NCBI GenBank assembly: GCA_009885445.1
Contig: VFKQ01000270.1
Location: forward strand, 1-36,879
Length of the DNA stretch: 36,879 nucleotides
Source: Anaerolineaceae bacterium
GTDB lineage: Bacteria > Chloroflexota > Anaerolineae > Anaerolineales > Villigracilaceae
Direction: 5' to 3'
In this document: in pieces, positions 8,893-16,237 of the stretch
Layout: each line of letters begins with the position of its first letter
Numbering within the stretch: position 1 is the first letter of the stretch
Notes under the pieces: model-generated
Told to the model about the DNA's origin: nothing
Database searches by the model: none
What the model saw: only the letters and a program-made list of their open reading frames with translations
Made by a program: the position numbers and the translations under genes

Positions 8893-9657
8893 TTATTCTT
8901 TCGGCAAAATGCTCACTTTGCGGCGCGGCTCCTCGCCGACGCTTTCGGTTTTCACCGCTGGATGATTTTCCAATTCCATGTGTACGATGCGGCGCTCAGA
9001 AGCGCTCATCGGTTCGAGCATCACGGCGCGGCCCATCTTCATGGCCTCGTCAGCCATGCGTTGCGCCATCTGACGCAGTTGCTTTTCGCGGCGCGCGCGA
9101 TGGCCCTCAATGTCCACGCTCAATTGCAAAAACTCATTGGCCTGCTTGCCCACCATCAAACTGGCCACATGTTGAAAAGCCTGCAACGTCTCGGCCTGTC
9201 TGCCGATCAACGCGTTCAAGTCGCGTCCGCGCACGTCCACGTGAATGGTGCGATGTCCGTGACGGTCCTGGCCATCGAAATGCGCCGACACCTGCGCCTC
9301 GTAACCCATGTGCTGCATAAGTTTTGAGACGGTGGACTCAGTCAGGTCGAGGACAGGATCGGCCTCGGTGCGAGCAGCAGGCTTGGATGGGCGACCCGCC
9401 GAACGGCTTTGCCCTGAGCCCGTCGAAGGGTCCGCGCCCGAGGCGGGTTTGAGCGACTGATGCATTTCGCCGCCCGGTCCGTTCACGGTGAGTCGCACGC
9501 GCACTTGTCGCCCGCCCAGGCCGAAGAGTCCCTTCGAGCCAGCGTCGAGCACTTCCACAGAAACATCTGCGGCGCTCAGGCCAAGCTGTTCGAGTCCCTG
9601 CGCGAGGGCTTCCTCAACGGTGGGTGCAATGACTTCGAGTGTAGGTCGTTCATACAT
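8893..9657 (-). CDS. jag: RNA-binding protein Jag/KhpB
   Basis: KhpB/Jag proteins bind many RNAs, in other bacteria with KhpA, and affect cell elongation and division. Residues 1-50 are the Jag_N domain (IAPTVEEALAQGLEQLGL ... GSKGLFGLGGR). A KH domain (about 105-175; VRGRDLNALIGRQAETLQAF) and an R3H domain (about 180-250; EPMSASERRIVHMEL) follow. The Jag_N-KH linker has absorbed a dispersed repeat (9407-9433). The ATG at 9657 is chosen because GGAGG at 9664-9668 precedes it by 6 nt; an upstream TTG would overlap this site. It is last in the rpmH operon, after yidC. Confidence 0.93.
   Translation of the reverse strand: MYERPTLEVIAPTVEEALAQGLEQLGLSAADVSVEVLDAGSKGLFGLGGRQVRVRLTVNGPGGEMHQSLKPASGADPSTGSGQSRSAGRPSKPAARTEADPVLDLTESTVSKLMQHMGYEAQVSAHFDGQDRHGHRTIHVDVRGRDLNALIGRQAETLQAFQHVASLMVGKQANEFLQLSVDIEGHRARREKQLRQMAQRMADEAMKMGRAVMLEPMSASERRIVHMELENHPAVKTESVGEEPRRKVSILPKE
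9407..9433 (-). repeat. dispersed repeat inside jag coding sequence
   Basis: On the minus strand it reads CCCTTCGA, CGGG, CTCAGGGCA and is translated in frame as DPSTGSGQ. A second copy, differing mainly in the central four bases, is intergenic at 28073-28093. It lies in the unstructured linker between Jag_N and the KH domain. Confidence 0.75.
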
Positions 9658-9681
9658 GCGGGCCTCCAAAGGAATTACAAA

Positions 9682-10602
9682 TTATTTGCGCGCGGGTTGC
9701 TTGTTGCCGCCGGGGATTAGGTTGCGCCAATTCACTTTGCCCATCATGGCAGATTGCACGATGGCCAGAATATTTCCCATGAGAATGTAGATGGCCACGC
9801 CCGAGGGAAAGCTGAGCGCGAAGAAGCCGAGCATGAGCGGCATGGTCACGCTCATCGAACTGGTCATCGCGGCGGCCTGATCGTTGGGGTCTGGGTTGCT
9901 GGGCTGAGTCAGTTTTGTCTGCACATAAGTGGTCAGCGCCACAATCACCGCCAGCAAAGGAAAGTGGAAGGAGGCGATGGCAACGAACTCGGGGCGGCCC
10001 AAGTCAAACCACAGGAAACTGCTATTGAGCGGAATGATGGTTTCGATGTTCAAGAAATCTGCGGCAGTGCGGCTGAGGTTGAGCATGGCCAGCGGCGTGA
10101 GTGCCAGCGCCGTGCTGACACTTTGATACACAGCAATGAGCACTGGCATTTGAATGAGCAAAGGCAGACAGCCGCCGAGCGGGCTGATGCCGGCTTCGTT
10201 TTGCAGACGCAATTGCTCGGTCTGTTTTTTCTCGGGTTCTTTTTCGTGCTTCTTTTGAATGGCCTTCCATTCTTTGCTGGCTTGCAAATCCTGCAGGGCC
10301 TTCATGCTTTTCATCTGGCGCGCATTGAGCGGCCAGGTGACAATACGAATTAAGATGGTGAAGAGAATGATCGACCAGCCAAATGCGCCGGGCACGTCCG
10401 CCAACAGCGAGTAAATAAACAACAGGATGTTGCCGAAGATGGATACAAAAAAGGCCCACTGCCAGACGATGACAGCGATCAGCACAGCGATGGCCAGAAA
10501 TTTCAGCATGTCGCGTGACATGGAGGCGGATAGTTGCGGGTTCGCTGGCGCTTGTGTGGCCAGTTGCGGGTCGCGTGGTCTTACTGGTTTGGGATTATTC
10601 AT
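9682..10602 (-). CDS. yidC: membrane protein insertase YidC/Oxa1
   Basis: YidC inserts and folds membrane proteins with or without SecYEG. After a proline-rich N-terminus, hydrophobic segments lie at about 33-62, 75-90, 147-167, 207-226 and 250-285. The conserved arginine of the hydrophilic groove is in ILIRIVTWPLNARQ, followed by the charged cytoplasmic loop KAIQKKHEKEPEKKQ and the GCLPLLIQMPVLIAVYQ segment. There is no large periplasmic domain, so it is of the Gram-positive/Oxa1 type. The start has AAGGA nearby. It sits between the PQQ lipoprotein and jag. Confidence 0.95.
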   Translation of the reverse strand: MNNPKPVRPRDPQLATQAPANPQLSASMSRDMLKFLAIAVLIAVIVWQWAFFVSIFGNILLFIYSLLADVPGAFGWSIILFTILIRIVTWPLNARQMKSMKALQDLQASKEWKAIQKKHEKEPEKKQTEQLRLQNEAGISPLGGCLPLLIQMPVLIAVYQSVSTALALTPLAMLNLSRTAADFLNIETIIPLNSSFLWFDLGRPEFVAIASFHFPLLAVIVALTTYVQTKLTQPSNPDPNDQAAAMTSSMSVTMPLMLGFFALSFPSGVAIYILMGNILAIVQSAMMGKVNWRNLIPGGNKQPARK

Positions 10603-10611
10603 TACGATTCC

Positions 10612-11691
10612 TTACTTGGTTACAGCCGGGTATTGCCAAACCTGCTTGCCGTCTACGTCGAGGGCCATGAGCAGGAAATCGCCCTGAAAGGGCGCAACGA
10701 GAATCAGATCGCCAGCCACAACCGGGGTGCTGTAGAGTTTGCCTTTGACGGTTTCAAGAATCTCGGTTTTTCCACTGGCGTCCACAGAAATAACTGTGCC
10801 GCTCTCGGTGACGAGAATCACTTTGCCGTTGAAGAGCACAACCGAAGCAAGGATGGGGCCATCGGGTTTAATGGAAGCAGTAATGGCCGTGCCATCTGCG
10901 GCGTGGACGGTGTAGAAATTTCCGATGGTGTCAGCGAAGTAAAGTGTTTCTCCGTTAAGCGTGGGGCTGCCCCAGATCCATTTTTCGGTCGGCACCGTCC
11001 ATACGACATTGCCATTGGCAGTGTTCAATGCTTCAAAGTTTGCGCCAAACGAGCCGACATACAGCAGGCCATTCGAAACAACAGGCGCGCCGATGTTGGC
11101 GCCGTCCAGTTCAACAACCCAGGCCAGTTTGTGTGTGGCTATGTCTACAGCGTGGACGTGATGGTCGAGCGCGGCGACGTAGACGCGTTCGCCGTCGCTG
11201 ACGGGTTGAGACCAGAGCTTGCCGCCCAAATCAATTTGCCAGACGAGTTTGTCATCGCCAGAGATGGAGAGGTCAAAGACGTAGAGTGTGCCGTCGCTAT
11301 TGGGCGCATATACCATGTCACCCACCACGAGCGGGCTGGCCGCCCAATGATCGCCCGCGTCGCTGAAAGACCAGCTTTCTTTGCCGGTCTGCGCGTCTAC
11401 GAGGAAGAGTCTGTGCTCGGTGCCACTTGAGCCGATCAGAATTTGTCCGTCGGAGGTAAAGACGGGGTTGGCATAAAAAGACCACTTGGCGCTGGGCTTC
11501 TCGGGAAAGCTCCAAAGTTCCTCGCCATCTTTGAGTCGGACGGCAACCATGACAGAGCCATTGGCGAGGTACGCGGTTTCAGAGTCCGCGGCCAGGCCGG
11601 GCCAGGAGGTGGCGGGGGGCGTTCCGCAGGCGCTCAAAGCGAGGGCCAGCACCGTTAGCGAAAAAATAATTGCAAGGCGATTTAATTTCAT
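10612..11691 (-). CDS. PQQ/BamB-like beta-propeller lipoprotein
   Basis: The N-terminus is a lipoprotein signal peptide (hydrophobic residues 8-20, lipobox LSAC with C21). The rest is a series of about seven repeats with the PQQ-propeller signature, for example AYLANGSVMVAVRLKDGEEL and VYVAALDHHVHAVDIATHK. The length of 359 fits one eight-bladed or seven-bladed domain. It should be anchored on the outer face of the membrane. Its place between yidD and yidC suggests a role around membrane-protein assembly, but that is inference; BamB-like folds also occur in unrelated roles. The ribosome site TAGGAG is 11 nt upstream. Confidence 0.85.
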   Translation of the reverse strand: MKLNRLAIIFSLTVLALALSACGTPPATSWPGLAADSETAYLANGSVMVAVRLKDGEELWSFPEKPSAKWSFYANPVFTSDGQILIGSSGTEHRLFLVDAQTGKESWSFSDAGDHWAASPLVVGDMVYAPNSDGTLYVFDLSISGDDKLVWQIDLGGKLWSQPVSDGERVYVAALDHHVHAVDIATHKLAWVVELDGANIGAPVVSNGLLYVGSFGANFEALNTANGNVVWTVPTEKWIWGSPTLNGETLYFADTIGNFYTVHAADGTAITASIKPDGPILASVVLFNGKVILVTESGTVISVDASGKTEILETVKGKLYSTPVVAGDLILVAPFQGDFLLMALDVDGKQVWQYPAVTK

Positions 11692-11705
11692 GGAAAGTGT
11701 TGCTC

Positions 11706-11999
11706 CTAGAGAACGGGGTCGTACCCGCCGGCAGAAAATGGGTTACAACGCACCACGCGCCAGCCAGCCAACAGTGAGCCTTTGAGGGCGCCGTATTTGT
11801 AAATGGCCTGATAGCCATAGTGTGAACAAGTGGGATAAAAGCGACACGTGTCCACGGCGATGACGCGCGAGAAAGTCATTTGATACAAACGAATTAACGA
11901 GAGCACCAGCAGACGCGGCCAATACAACGGCGAACGCGGCAAATCGCGCAAGCGCGGTTCATCGGCGTAATCGTGCGAGTGGTAGTGATCAGTTTGCAT
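11706..11999 (-). CDS. yidD: membrane protein insertion efficiency factor YidD
   Basis: This is a small membrane-associated protein that helps YidC-dependent insertion. The family core is complete: LLVLSLIRLYQMTFSR, then CRFYPTCSHYGYQAIYKYGALKGSLLAGWRVVRCNPFSAGGYDPV, including the conserved cysteines. The N-terminus has an extra His/Asp-rich stretch of about 20 residues. The start overlaps the end of rnpA by 11 nt, the usual arrangement. Confidence 0.96.
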   Translation of the reverse strand: MQTDHYHSHDYADEPRLRDLPRSPLYWPRLLVLSLIRLYQMTFSRVIAVDTCRFYPTCSHYGYQAIYKYGALKGSLLAGWRVVRCNPFSAGGYDPVL

Positions 12000-12339
12000 C
12001 GGGGGGGTTCAGCAGGTGTGCGCGGCGCAAAAGAATGGCGAGGGCGGCGCGAGTCTCGTCGAGGGACGAACCCGCTAACGGCGCGCGTGCAATCAGCAGG
12101 AGGTCAGTGCCCGGCTGAAGGTCCGTCAAGAGCGGTTGCATGGCGGCGCGTAAGATTCGTTTTGCGCGATTCCGTTGCACGGCGTTACCCACCGTCTTGC
12201 CAGCCGTCACGCCCACGCGCACTTTAGGTTGGTCGCTGGGCTGGGCAACTAAGACAACAAGCGGGTGGGCATAGGACTTTCCAAAACGCCGCACCCGCTT
12301 GAAATCTGTAGAGCGGGTCAGGCGAAAATTACGTTGCAA
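11989..12339 (-). CDS. rnpA: ribonuclease P protein component
   Basis: RnpA is the protein subunit of RNase P, which matures tRNA 5' ends. It has the N-terminal FRLTRSTDFKRVRRFGKS and the RNR-type signature VGNAVQRNRAKRILR. The start is TTG at 12339: upstream the frame is open for only 11 codons with no ATG, and the nearest ATG (12352) is out of frame and encodes a 7-codon peptide. The C-terminal NPPDAN tail overlaps yidD. It lies 49 nt after rpmH. Confidence 0.94.
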   Translation of the reverse strand: MQRNFRLTRSTDFKRVRRFGKSYAHPLVVLVAQPSDQPKVRVGVTAGKTVGNAVQRNRAKRILRAAMQPLLTDLQPGTDLLLIARAPLAGSSLDETRAALAILLRRAHLLNPPDAN

Positions 12340-12388
12340 TCGCTTTACCCATTCTGTGTCTGCCGGGGAACATCACCCCGCCACACTC

Positions 12389-12559
12389 TTACCAGCGCAT
12401 CTTCTTGACGTGATTGTTGGAGGTGACGGTTAATTTGTGGCGGCCTTTCAAGCGGCGACGCTTGAGCACGATTCGGCCATCGGCAGTGGACATGCGCTGA
12501 CGAAAGCCATGCACACGCACGCGGCGGCGAATCTTGGGTTGATAGGTTCTCTTTGGCAT
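12389..12559 (-). CDS. rpmH: 50S ribosomal protein L34
   Basis: The minus strand encodes 56 residues beginning [19 protein letters not shown], with the L34 core [21 protein letters not shown]. The usual family C-terminus is extended by about ten residues ([14 protein letters not shown]). The ribosome site is GAGG with 8 nt before the ATG. It is the first gene of the rpmH-rnpA-yidD-PQQ-yidC-jag operon. Confidence 0.97.
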   Translation of the reverse strand: MPKRTYQPKIRRRVRVHGFRQRMSTADGRIVLKRRRLKGRHKLTVTSNNHVKKMRW

Positions 12560-12636
12560 CGTACATTCCTCGTTAGAAAATGCAACTCCCCAAGGGAAGC
12601 TGTTGACAGATAAATATCCGCGTTTTCGCGGACAGG
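12560..12636 (-). promoter_or_regulatory. structured 5' leader of rpmH
   Basis: The predicted leader is about 76 nt. It holds CCGCG-AAAA-CGCGG (12618-12631), starting about 5 nt from the predicted transcript 5' end, and a second stem CTTCCC/GGGGAG near 12580-12600. A hairpin so near the 5' end may stabilise the message; this is inference. Confidence 0.4.
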
Positions 12637-12642
12637 GACGGG

Positions 12643-12672
12643 ATTATACCGTAACGAATCTGAATCGGTCAA
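12643..12672 (-). promoter_or_regulatory. sigma70-type promoter of rpmH operon
   Basis: TTGACC (12667-12672) and a perfect TATAAT (12643-12648) are separated by 18 nt on the minus strand. This is the clearest promoter ahead of the rpmH operon. A MITE-like element is inserted only 4 nt beyond its -35 box, counting the duplicated target. Confidence 0.85.
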
Positions 12673-12684
12673 ACCAATTTAGTG

Positions 12685-12826
12685 CTCATTGGGAATCTCC
12701 GTGATTAAATACTTTTGTACACGGATTATGCGGACGGGCACGGAAAAACACGGATTTTTTATTGCTTTTTCCGTGCGCGAAATCCGTGTCATCCGTGTAC
12801 AGAATAACGACAACTCGCAGAGAACT
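12685..12826 (+). mobile_element. MITE-like palindromic element, copy 1
   Basis: A 142-bp element without coding capacity. Its ends are imperfect inverted repeats (CTCATTGGGAATC... and, reverse complemented, AGTTCTCTGCGAGTTG...). The interior is made of inverted CACGGAT-type words. It is flanked by the perfect 9-bp direct repeat AATTTAGTG at 12676-12684 and 12827-12835, a target-site duplication. The right duplicate contains the stop codon of the TrkA gene, which is thus preserved. A related copy in inverted orientation is at 19566-19725. Confidence 0.85.
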
Positions 12827-12829
12827 AAT

Positions 12830-13525
12830 TTAGTGTTTGACTTCGTCGCGCTCAGGGTGACCGGCGGAGGAAAGCAGGTCGGAAAGTTGACGGGCGCTTT
12901 CGGGAGTGGTGATGGCCAGCACTTCGTCCCATTCCTGCAACTTGGTGGAGCCGCGCGGAAGAGTCACCTGACCATCGCGGATGATGGCCGCAATAATACA
13001 CTCGTCCGGCAGGCCGAGTTCCTTGAGCGGAGTGCCGATGGCGCGCGCGCCCTTCTCCACTTTTTCCTCCACGATCGAGTAGCGCCCGCGACGGATCTTG
13101 AGCAAGGTCATCATGTCGCCCAGTGACATTTCCTCTTGAATGAGGTGAGCGAACACGTCGGCCTGATTGAGAGCCACATCTACGTGAAAGTTTTCGTTAA
13201 ACAGCCAGGCATTGCGTGGATTATTGATGCGCGCAATGGTGCGCGGTACGCCAAACATCTTGCGCGACATGAAGCACAGACTCAGATTGGTTTCGTCGCT
13301 GTCTGTGCAGGCGGCCAAAGCGTGCGCCTGCTTAATGCCTGCGGCTTCGAGTACTTCTGGGTCGGTGAGGTTGCCCTGATAAATAGACTCGGTGGGCAGT
13401 TCGAGGTGCAGGCGCGCCAGAATGTCTGGGCGGTTCTCCACCAAACGAACCTTGTAATTTTCAGAAAGCAAAAGCGACGCAAGCTGGGCTCCGGTGCGTC
13501 CGCCGCCGGCAATGAGTACAAACAT
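12830..13525 (-). CDS. TrkA-family potassium channel/transporter regulatory protein
   Basis: A cytosolic RCK protein that gates a K+ transporter. Residues 1-125 are a TrkA-N Rossmann domain with the nucleotide motif GGGRTG (7-12) and acidic E29 ending the second strand. Residues about 145-215 are a TrkA-C domain, a fold that binds c-di-AMP in several characterised proteins. It starts 1 nt after the stop of the other TrkA gene and is third in the KimA-like operon. The C-terminal tail after residue 215 is short and hydrophilic. Its stop codon lies inside the target duplication of the MITE-like element. Confidence 0.9.
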   Translation of the reverse strand: MFVLIAGGGRTGAQLASLLLSENYKVRLVENRPDILARLHLELPTESIYQGNLTDPEVLEAAGIKQAHALAACTDSDETNLSLCFMSRKMFGVPRTIARINNPRNAWLFNENFHVDVALNQADVFAHLIQEEMSLGDMMTLLKIRRGRYSIVEEKVEKGARAIGTPLKELGLPDECIIAAIIRDGQVTLPRGSTKLQEWDEVLAITTPESARQLSDLLSSAGHPERDEVKH

Positions 13526-13526
13526 A

Positions 13527-14189
13527 TCAGGCCTCCATTCCAGAATCGAGACGCGCGCGCAAGGATTTCACACCGTCGAAAGTGGCGCTGACGGTAAGCA
13601 CGTCACTACTTTCAAATTTTGTGTCCAACGCCGGCAGGATGGCGCGGCCCGCGCGGGTGAGGGCCACTGGCAATGCCCCTGCATTGTCTTTGCAAAGATC
13701 ACGCCAGGTGCGCGAAACCCAGGCGTCGGGCACAACCAGCTCATAAATTTCCACTTCACCGTTACCCGCCGAGAAAATAGCGCGCGAGGTGACACTGGTC
13801 AACAATTCTTCGGTGCGTTGCGCGCCCCAGGCGGTGGAGCTGACAATTTGCAAACCAAAGGTCTCAAGCATGCTGCGCAGATTCGGGTCATAGTTTCGGC
13901 AGACCACCATGGGCACTTTATATACCGTGCGCGCGGCGTGCGAGACAACCGCGTTGAGCGTATCAGAGTTTGTCACAGCGGCCAGGCCATCGGCTTCTTT
14001 GATGCCTGCGCGTTCGAGCACTTCTTCGCGCAGGGCCTCGCCAGCCACGGTACGTCCGCGAAATTCGGGATTGATACGATTGAACGAGGCCTCGTTCTGG
14101 TCCACCACCACCACATCATGGCCGCTGGCGAACAGGCGCATGGCCAGCTCAGCGCCCACGCGCCCACAACCTACAACAATAAATTTCAT
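13527..14189 (-). CDS. TrkA-family potassium transport regulatory protein
   Basis: A second RCK protein in the same operon. The Rossmann motif GCGRVG lies at 8-13 and the acidic D30 follows VVVVD. The TrkA-N domain is about 1-120 and the TrkA-C domain about 140-215. Its start ATG overlaps the stop of the transporter gene by 4 nt. Two different TrkA proteins downstream of one APC-type transporter suggest a hetero-oligomeric gating ring, which is inference. No classical TrkH or KtrB membrane subunit is in the window. Confidence 0.9.
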   Translation of the reverse strand: MKFIVVGCGRVGAELAMRLFASGHDVVVVDQNEASFNRINPEFRGRTVAGEALREEVLERAGIKEADGLAAVTNSDTLNAVVSHAARTVYKVPMVVCRNYDPNLRSMLETFGLQIVSSTAWGAQRTEELLTSVTSRAIFSAGNGEVEIYELVVPDAWVSRTWRDLCKDNAGALPVALTRAGRAILPALDTKFESSDVLTVSATFDGVKSLRARLDSGMEA

Positions 14190-16156
14190 TCGTTCTCCTT
14201 CTTATCCGATACCTGATAAGGCACATCGGTGATGACAATGCCCGGCGTGGAAAGTAATTCCTTGCGCAACAAGTCCGCAGTGTTCATGTGCAATGCCATT
14301 TCGAGCGCAGAGCCGGCCACAAATTGCGGCACTACAATGGTGATGATCTCGTTTGGCTGACGCAGTGCAAGGATTTCGTCCACGTAGCCAAGCAGGGGTT
14401 CCACAAAAAGACGGTATGGCGAATCCAAAATAAAGAGGCGCACGCCGTCGCCCCAGGTCGCCCATTTTTTCTGCAATCTCTCGGTTTCGTCCTGATCAAT
14501 CGAAACATGCACAGCGGTCACATCATGTGAGAGCATGCGCGCATAGCGCAAAGCTTCGAGCGTGCCCTGATGCACGCCGCTGACGGGCATGATCACACGA
14601 TGACGTGTGATGTGCGGCGCCGGCTCGGTGTAATTGTCCAGCGACAGGCGGCGGGCGATATCGCGATAATGTCCATTGATTATTTTAAAGAGCCACATCA
14701 TCAGCGGCGTGACGATCAACACCAACCAGGCGCCGTCGTGGAATTTTGTGACCGAGAAGACGAGCATGACCACGCCCGTGCATAATGCGCCAAAGGCATT
14801 CATGCCCATCTTCACACGCCAGTTCGGTTCATAATGCAGAGCTGAGCCGTTCTCAATAATTTCTTCACCGGGCTTCATATGTCCCGTGCGCCACCAGCGG
14901 CGCGACATGCCGATCTGCGCCAGCGTAAATGAAAGGAACACGCCGATGGCATACAACGGAATCAGGCGCGTCACACTGGCTTGAAACACGAAGACCAGCG
15001 CTGCGGCCAGGATGGCCAGCGCGAAAATACCATAGGAGTAGACGAGACGACTTCCGCGATAAGTCAGCTGACGCGGCAGGAACCCGTCCTGGGCGGCCAG
15101 CGCCCCGAGACGCGGAAAGCCAGCGAAGGCCGTGTTCGCGGCGAGCACAAGAATCAGCGCGGTGGAGGCAATTAACATCCCATAAAGAACGCCGCGACCA
15201 TCGAAGATAGTCCGCGCCAATTGCGAGATGACAGTCTCCTGTTCGGAGGGAACGGCCTCAATTTGGGTGGTAATAAATGAAATGGCGGTAAACAGTGAGG
15301 CGAGGATGAAGCCCATCCAAATCAGGGTGATGCCGGCATTCTTACTGCGCGGCTCTTTGAAGGCAGTGATTCCATTCGAGATGGCCTCGATGCCCGTCAA
15401 TGCCGCAGTGCCGCTGGAGAAGGCGTGCAAAATTAAGAAAGGCGTTACCACCGCCAGCGTTTGCGTAATTTCCATTTCGGGAGGATCCACCACCGTGCCC
15501 AGCGACCCGCTCAGGTAGCGGAAGAGGCCGAAGCCCAACGTGGCAAACATCATCAAGATGAAAAAATAATTGGGGATGGCAAACGCCAGTCCTGATTCGC
15601 GTACGCCGCGCAAGTTAATCAGCATCACCAGGAAAATGAGGGCAACGGCCATGTACACGCGCACATCGTAGAGAGCAGGAATAGCAGAAACGATTTGCGC
15701 CACGCCCGATGAAATTGAAACTGCAACTGTGAGAATATAGTCGGTCAGCAATGCGGCCGCAGCCATCAACGAGGCGGTCTCGCCGAGATTGTCCTTGGCA
15801 ACAACATACGCGCCGCCGCCATTGGGATACGAATGGATGATCTGCTCGTATGAAATAGTAACAATAGTCAGCAAGACCACGATGGCAAGTGCAATCGGGA
15901 AAACGTAGCCGAACGCGCCCGTCCCTGCAATGGCCAAGATAACGAGAATCTCCTGGGTGGCGTAGGCATTGGACGAAAGAGCGTCGGAGGCAAAGATCGC
16001 CAACCCAATGGCCTTGCCGACTGTTTCATGTCCCGCGTCGGCGGTGGGCAGGGGCCGCCCGATCAGCCAATGAGTCAACGAGCGCCGCGGCCGATGTTTG
16101 GTGGTGCGGCGCATCATATGGTTTTGTTCGCTGGGTTCTGGTGTTGCTGTGCTCAT
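14186..16156 (-). CDS. kimA: KimA-like APC-family potassium importer
   Basis: Residues about 48-470 hold about twelve transmembrane segments of the APC fold. The stretch LAIFASDALSSNAYATQEI (52-70) keeps the aspartate and tyrosine that in Bacillus KimA line the K+ site (here D58 and Y65). SYPNGGGAYVVAKDNLGE and LTDYILTVAVSISSG also match the KimA family closely. Residues about 480-656 form a cytosolic domain ending in PGIVITDVPYQV. Bacillus KimA is inhibited by c-di-AMP. The two TrkA genes follow with a 4-nt overlap. Many databases call this family simply amino acid permease. The start is uncertain among M1, M14 and M15. Confidence 0.85.
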   Translation of the reverse strand: MSTATPEPSEQNHMMRRTTKHRPRRSLTHWLIGRPLPTADAGHETVGKAIGLAIFASDALSSNAYATQEILVILAIAGTGAFGYVFPIALAIVVLLTIVTISYEQIIHSYPNGGGAYVVAKDNLGETASLMAAAALLTDYILTVAVSISSGVAQIVSAIPALYDVRVYMAVALIFLVMLINLRGVRESGLAFAIPNYFFILMMFATLGFGLFRYLSGSLGTVVDPPEMEITQTLAVVTPFLILHAFSSGTAALTGIEAISNGITAFKEPRSKNAGITLIWMGFILASLFTAISFITTQIEAVPSEQETVISQLARTIFDGRGVLYGMLIASTALILVLAANTAFAGFPRLGALAAQDGFLPRQLTYRGSRLVYSYGIFALAILAAALVFVFQASVTRLIPLYAIGVFLSFTLAQIGMSRRWWRTGHMKPGEEIIENGSALHYEPNWRVKMGMNAFGALCTGVVMLVFSVTKFHDGAWLVLIVTPLMMWLFKIINGHYRDIARRLSLDNYTEPAPHITRHRVIMPVSGVHQGTLEALRYARMLSHDVTAVHVSIDQDETERLQKKWATWGDGVRLFILDSPYRLFVEPLLGYVDEILALRQPNEIITIVVPQFVAGSALEMALHMNTADLLRKELLSTPGIVITDVPYQVSDKKENE

Positions 16157-16216
16157 GTGTGCTCAATTCTTCAACAGGCAAAATTTAAGCCCTCCGCAGT
16201 GCGGGGGCGAGGCGGG

Positions 16217-16222
16217 ATTATA
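16217..16222 (-). promoter_or_regulatory. -10 box of the kimA operon
   Basis: A perfect TATAAT on the minus strand about 60 nt before the kimA start. No good -35 is visible. The leader, about 54 nt, contains a GC-rich stem; it is too short for a ydaO-type c-di-AMP riboswitch. Confidence 0.45.
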
Positions 16223-16237
16223 GTACAAATTAAAAAC

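Noticed and set aside
10534-11430. 298-codon frame antisense to the PQQ lipoprotein gene
   Set aside because: It overlaps a gene with clear signal peptide and repeats and shows no domain.
12685-12826. CRISPR array suggested by repeated CACGGAT words
   Set aside because: The words are inverted and irregularly spaced with no unique spacers; the element has transposon-like ends and target duplications.
12560-12829. Chromosome origin (oriC) near rpmH
   Set aside because: rpmH is often next to dnaA, but there is no dnaA or dnaN gene and I find no cluster of TTATNCACA boxes here; the interval is the leader, promoter and MITE-like element.
16157-16237. ydaO-type c-di-AMP riboswitch before kimA
   Set aside because: The leader after the -10 box is only about 54 nt, far too short for that riboswitch.
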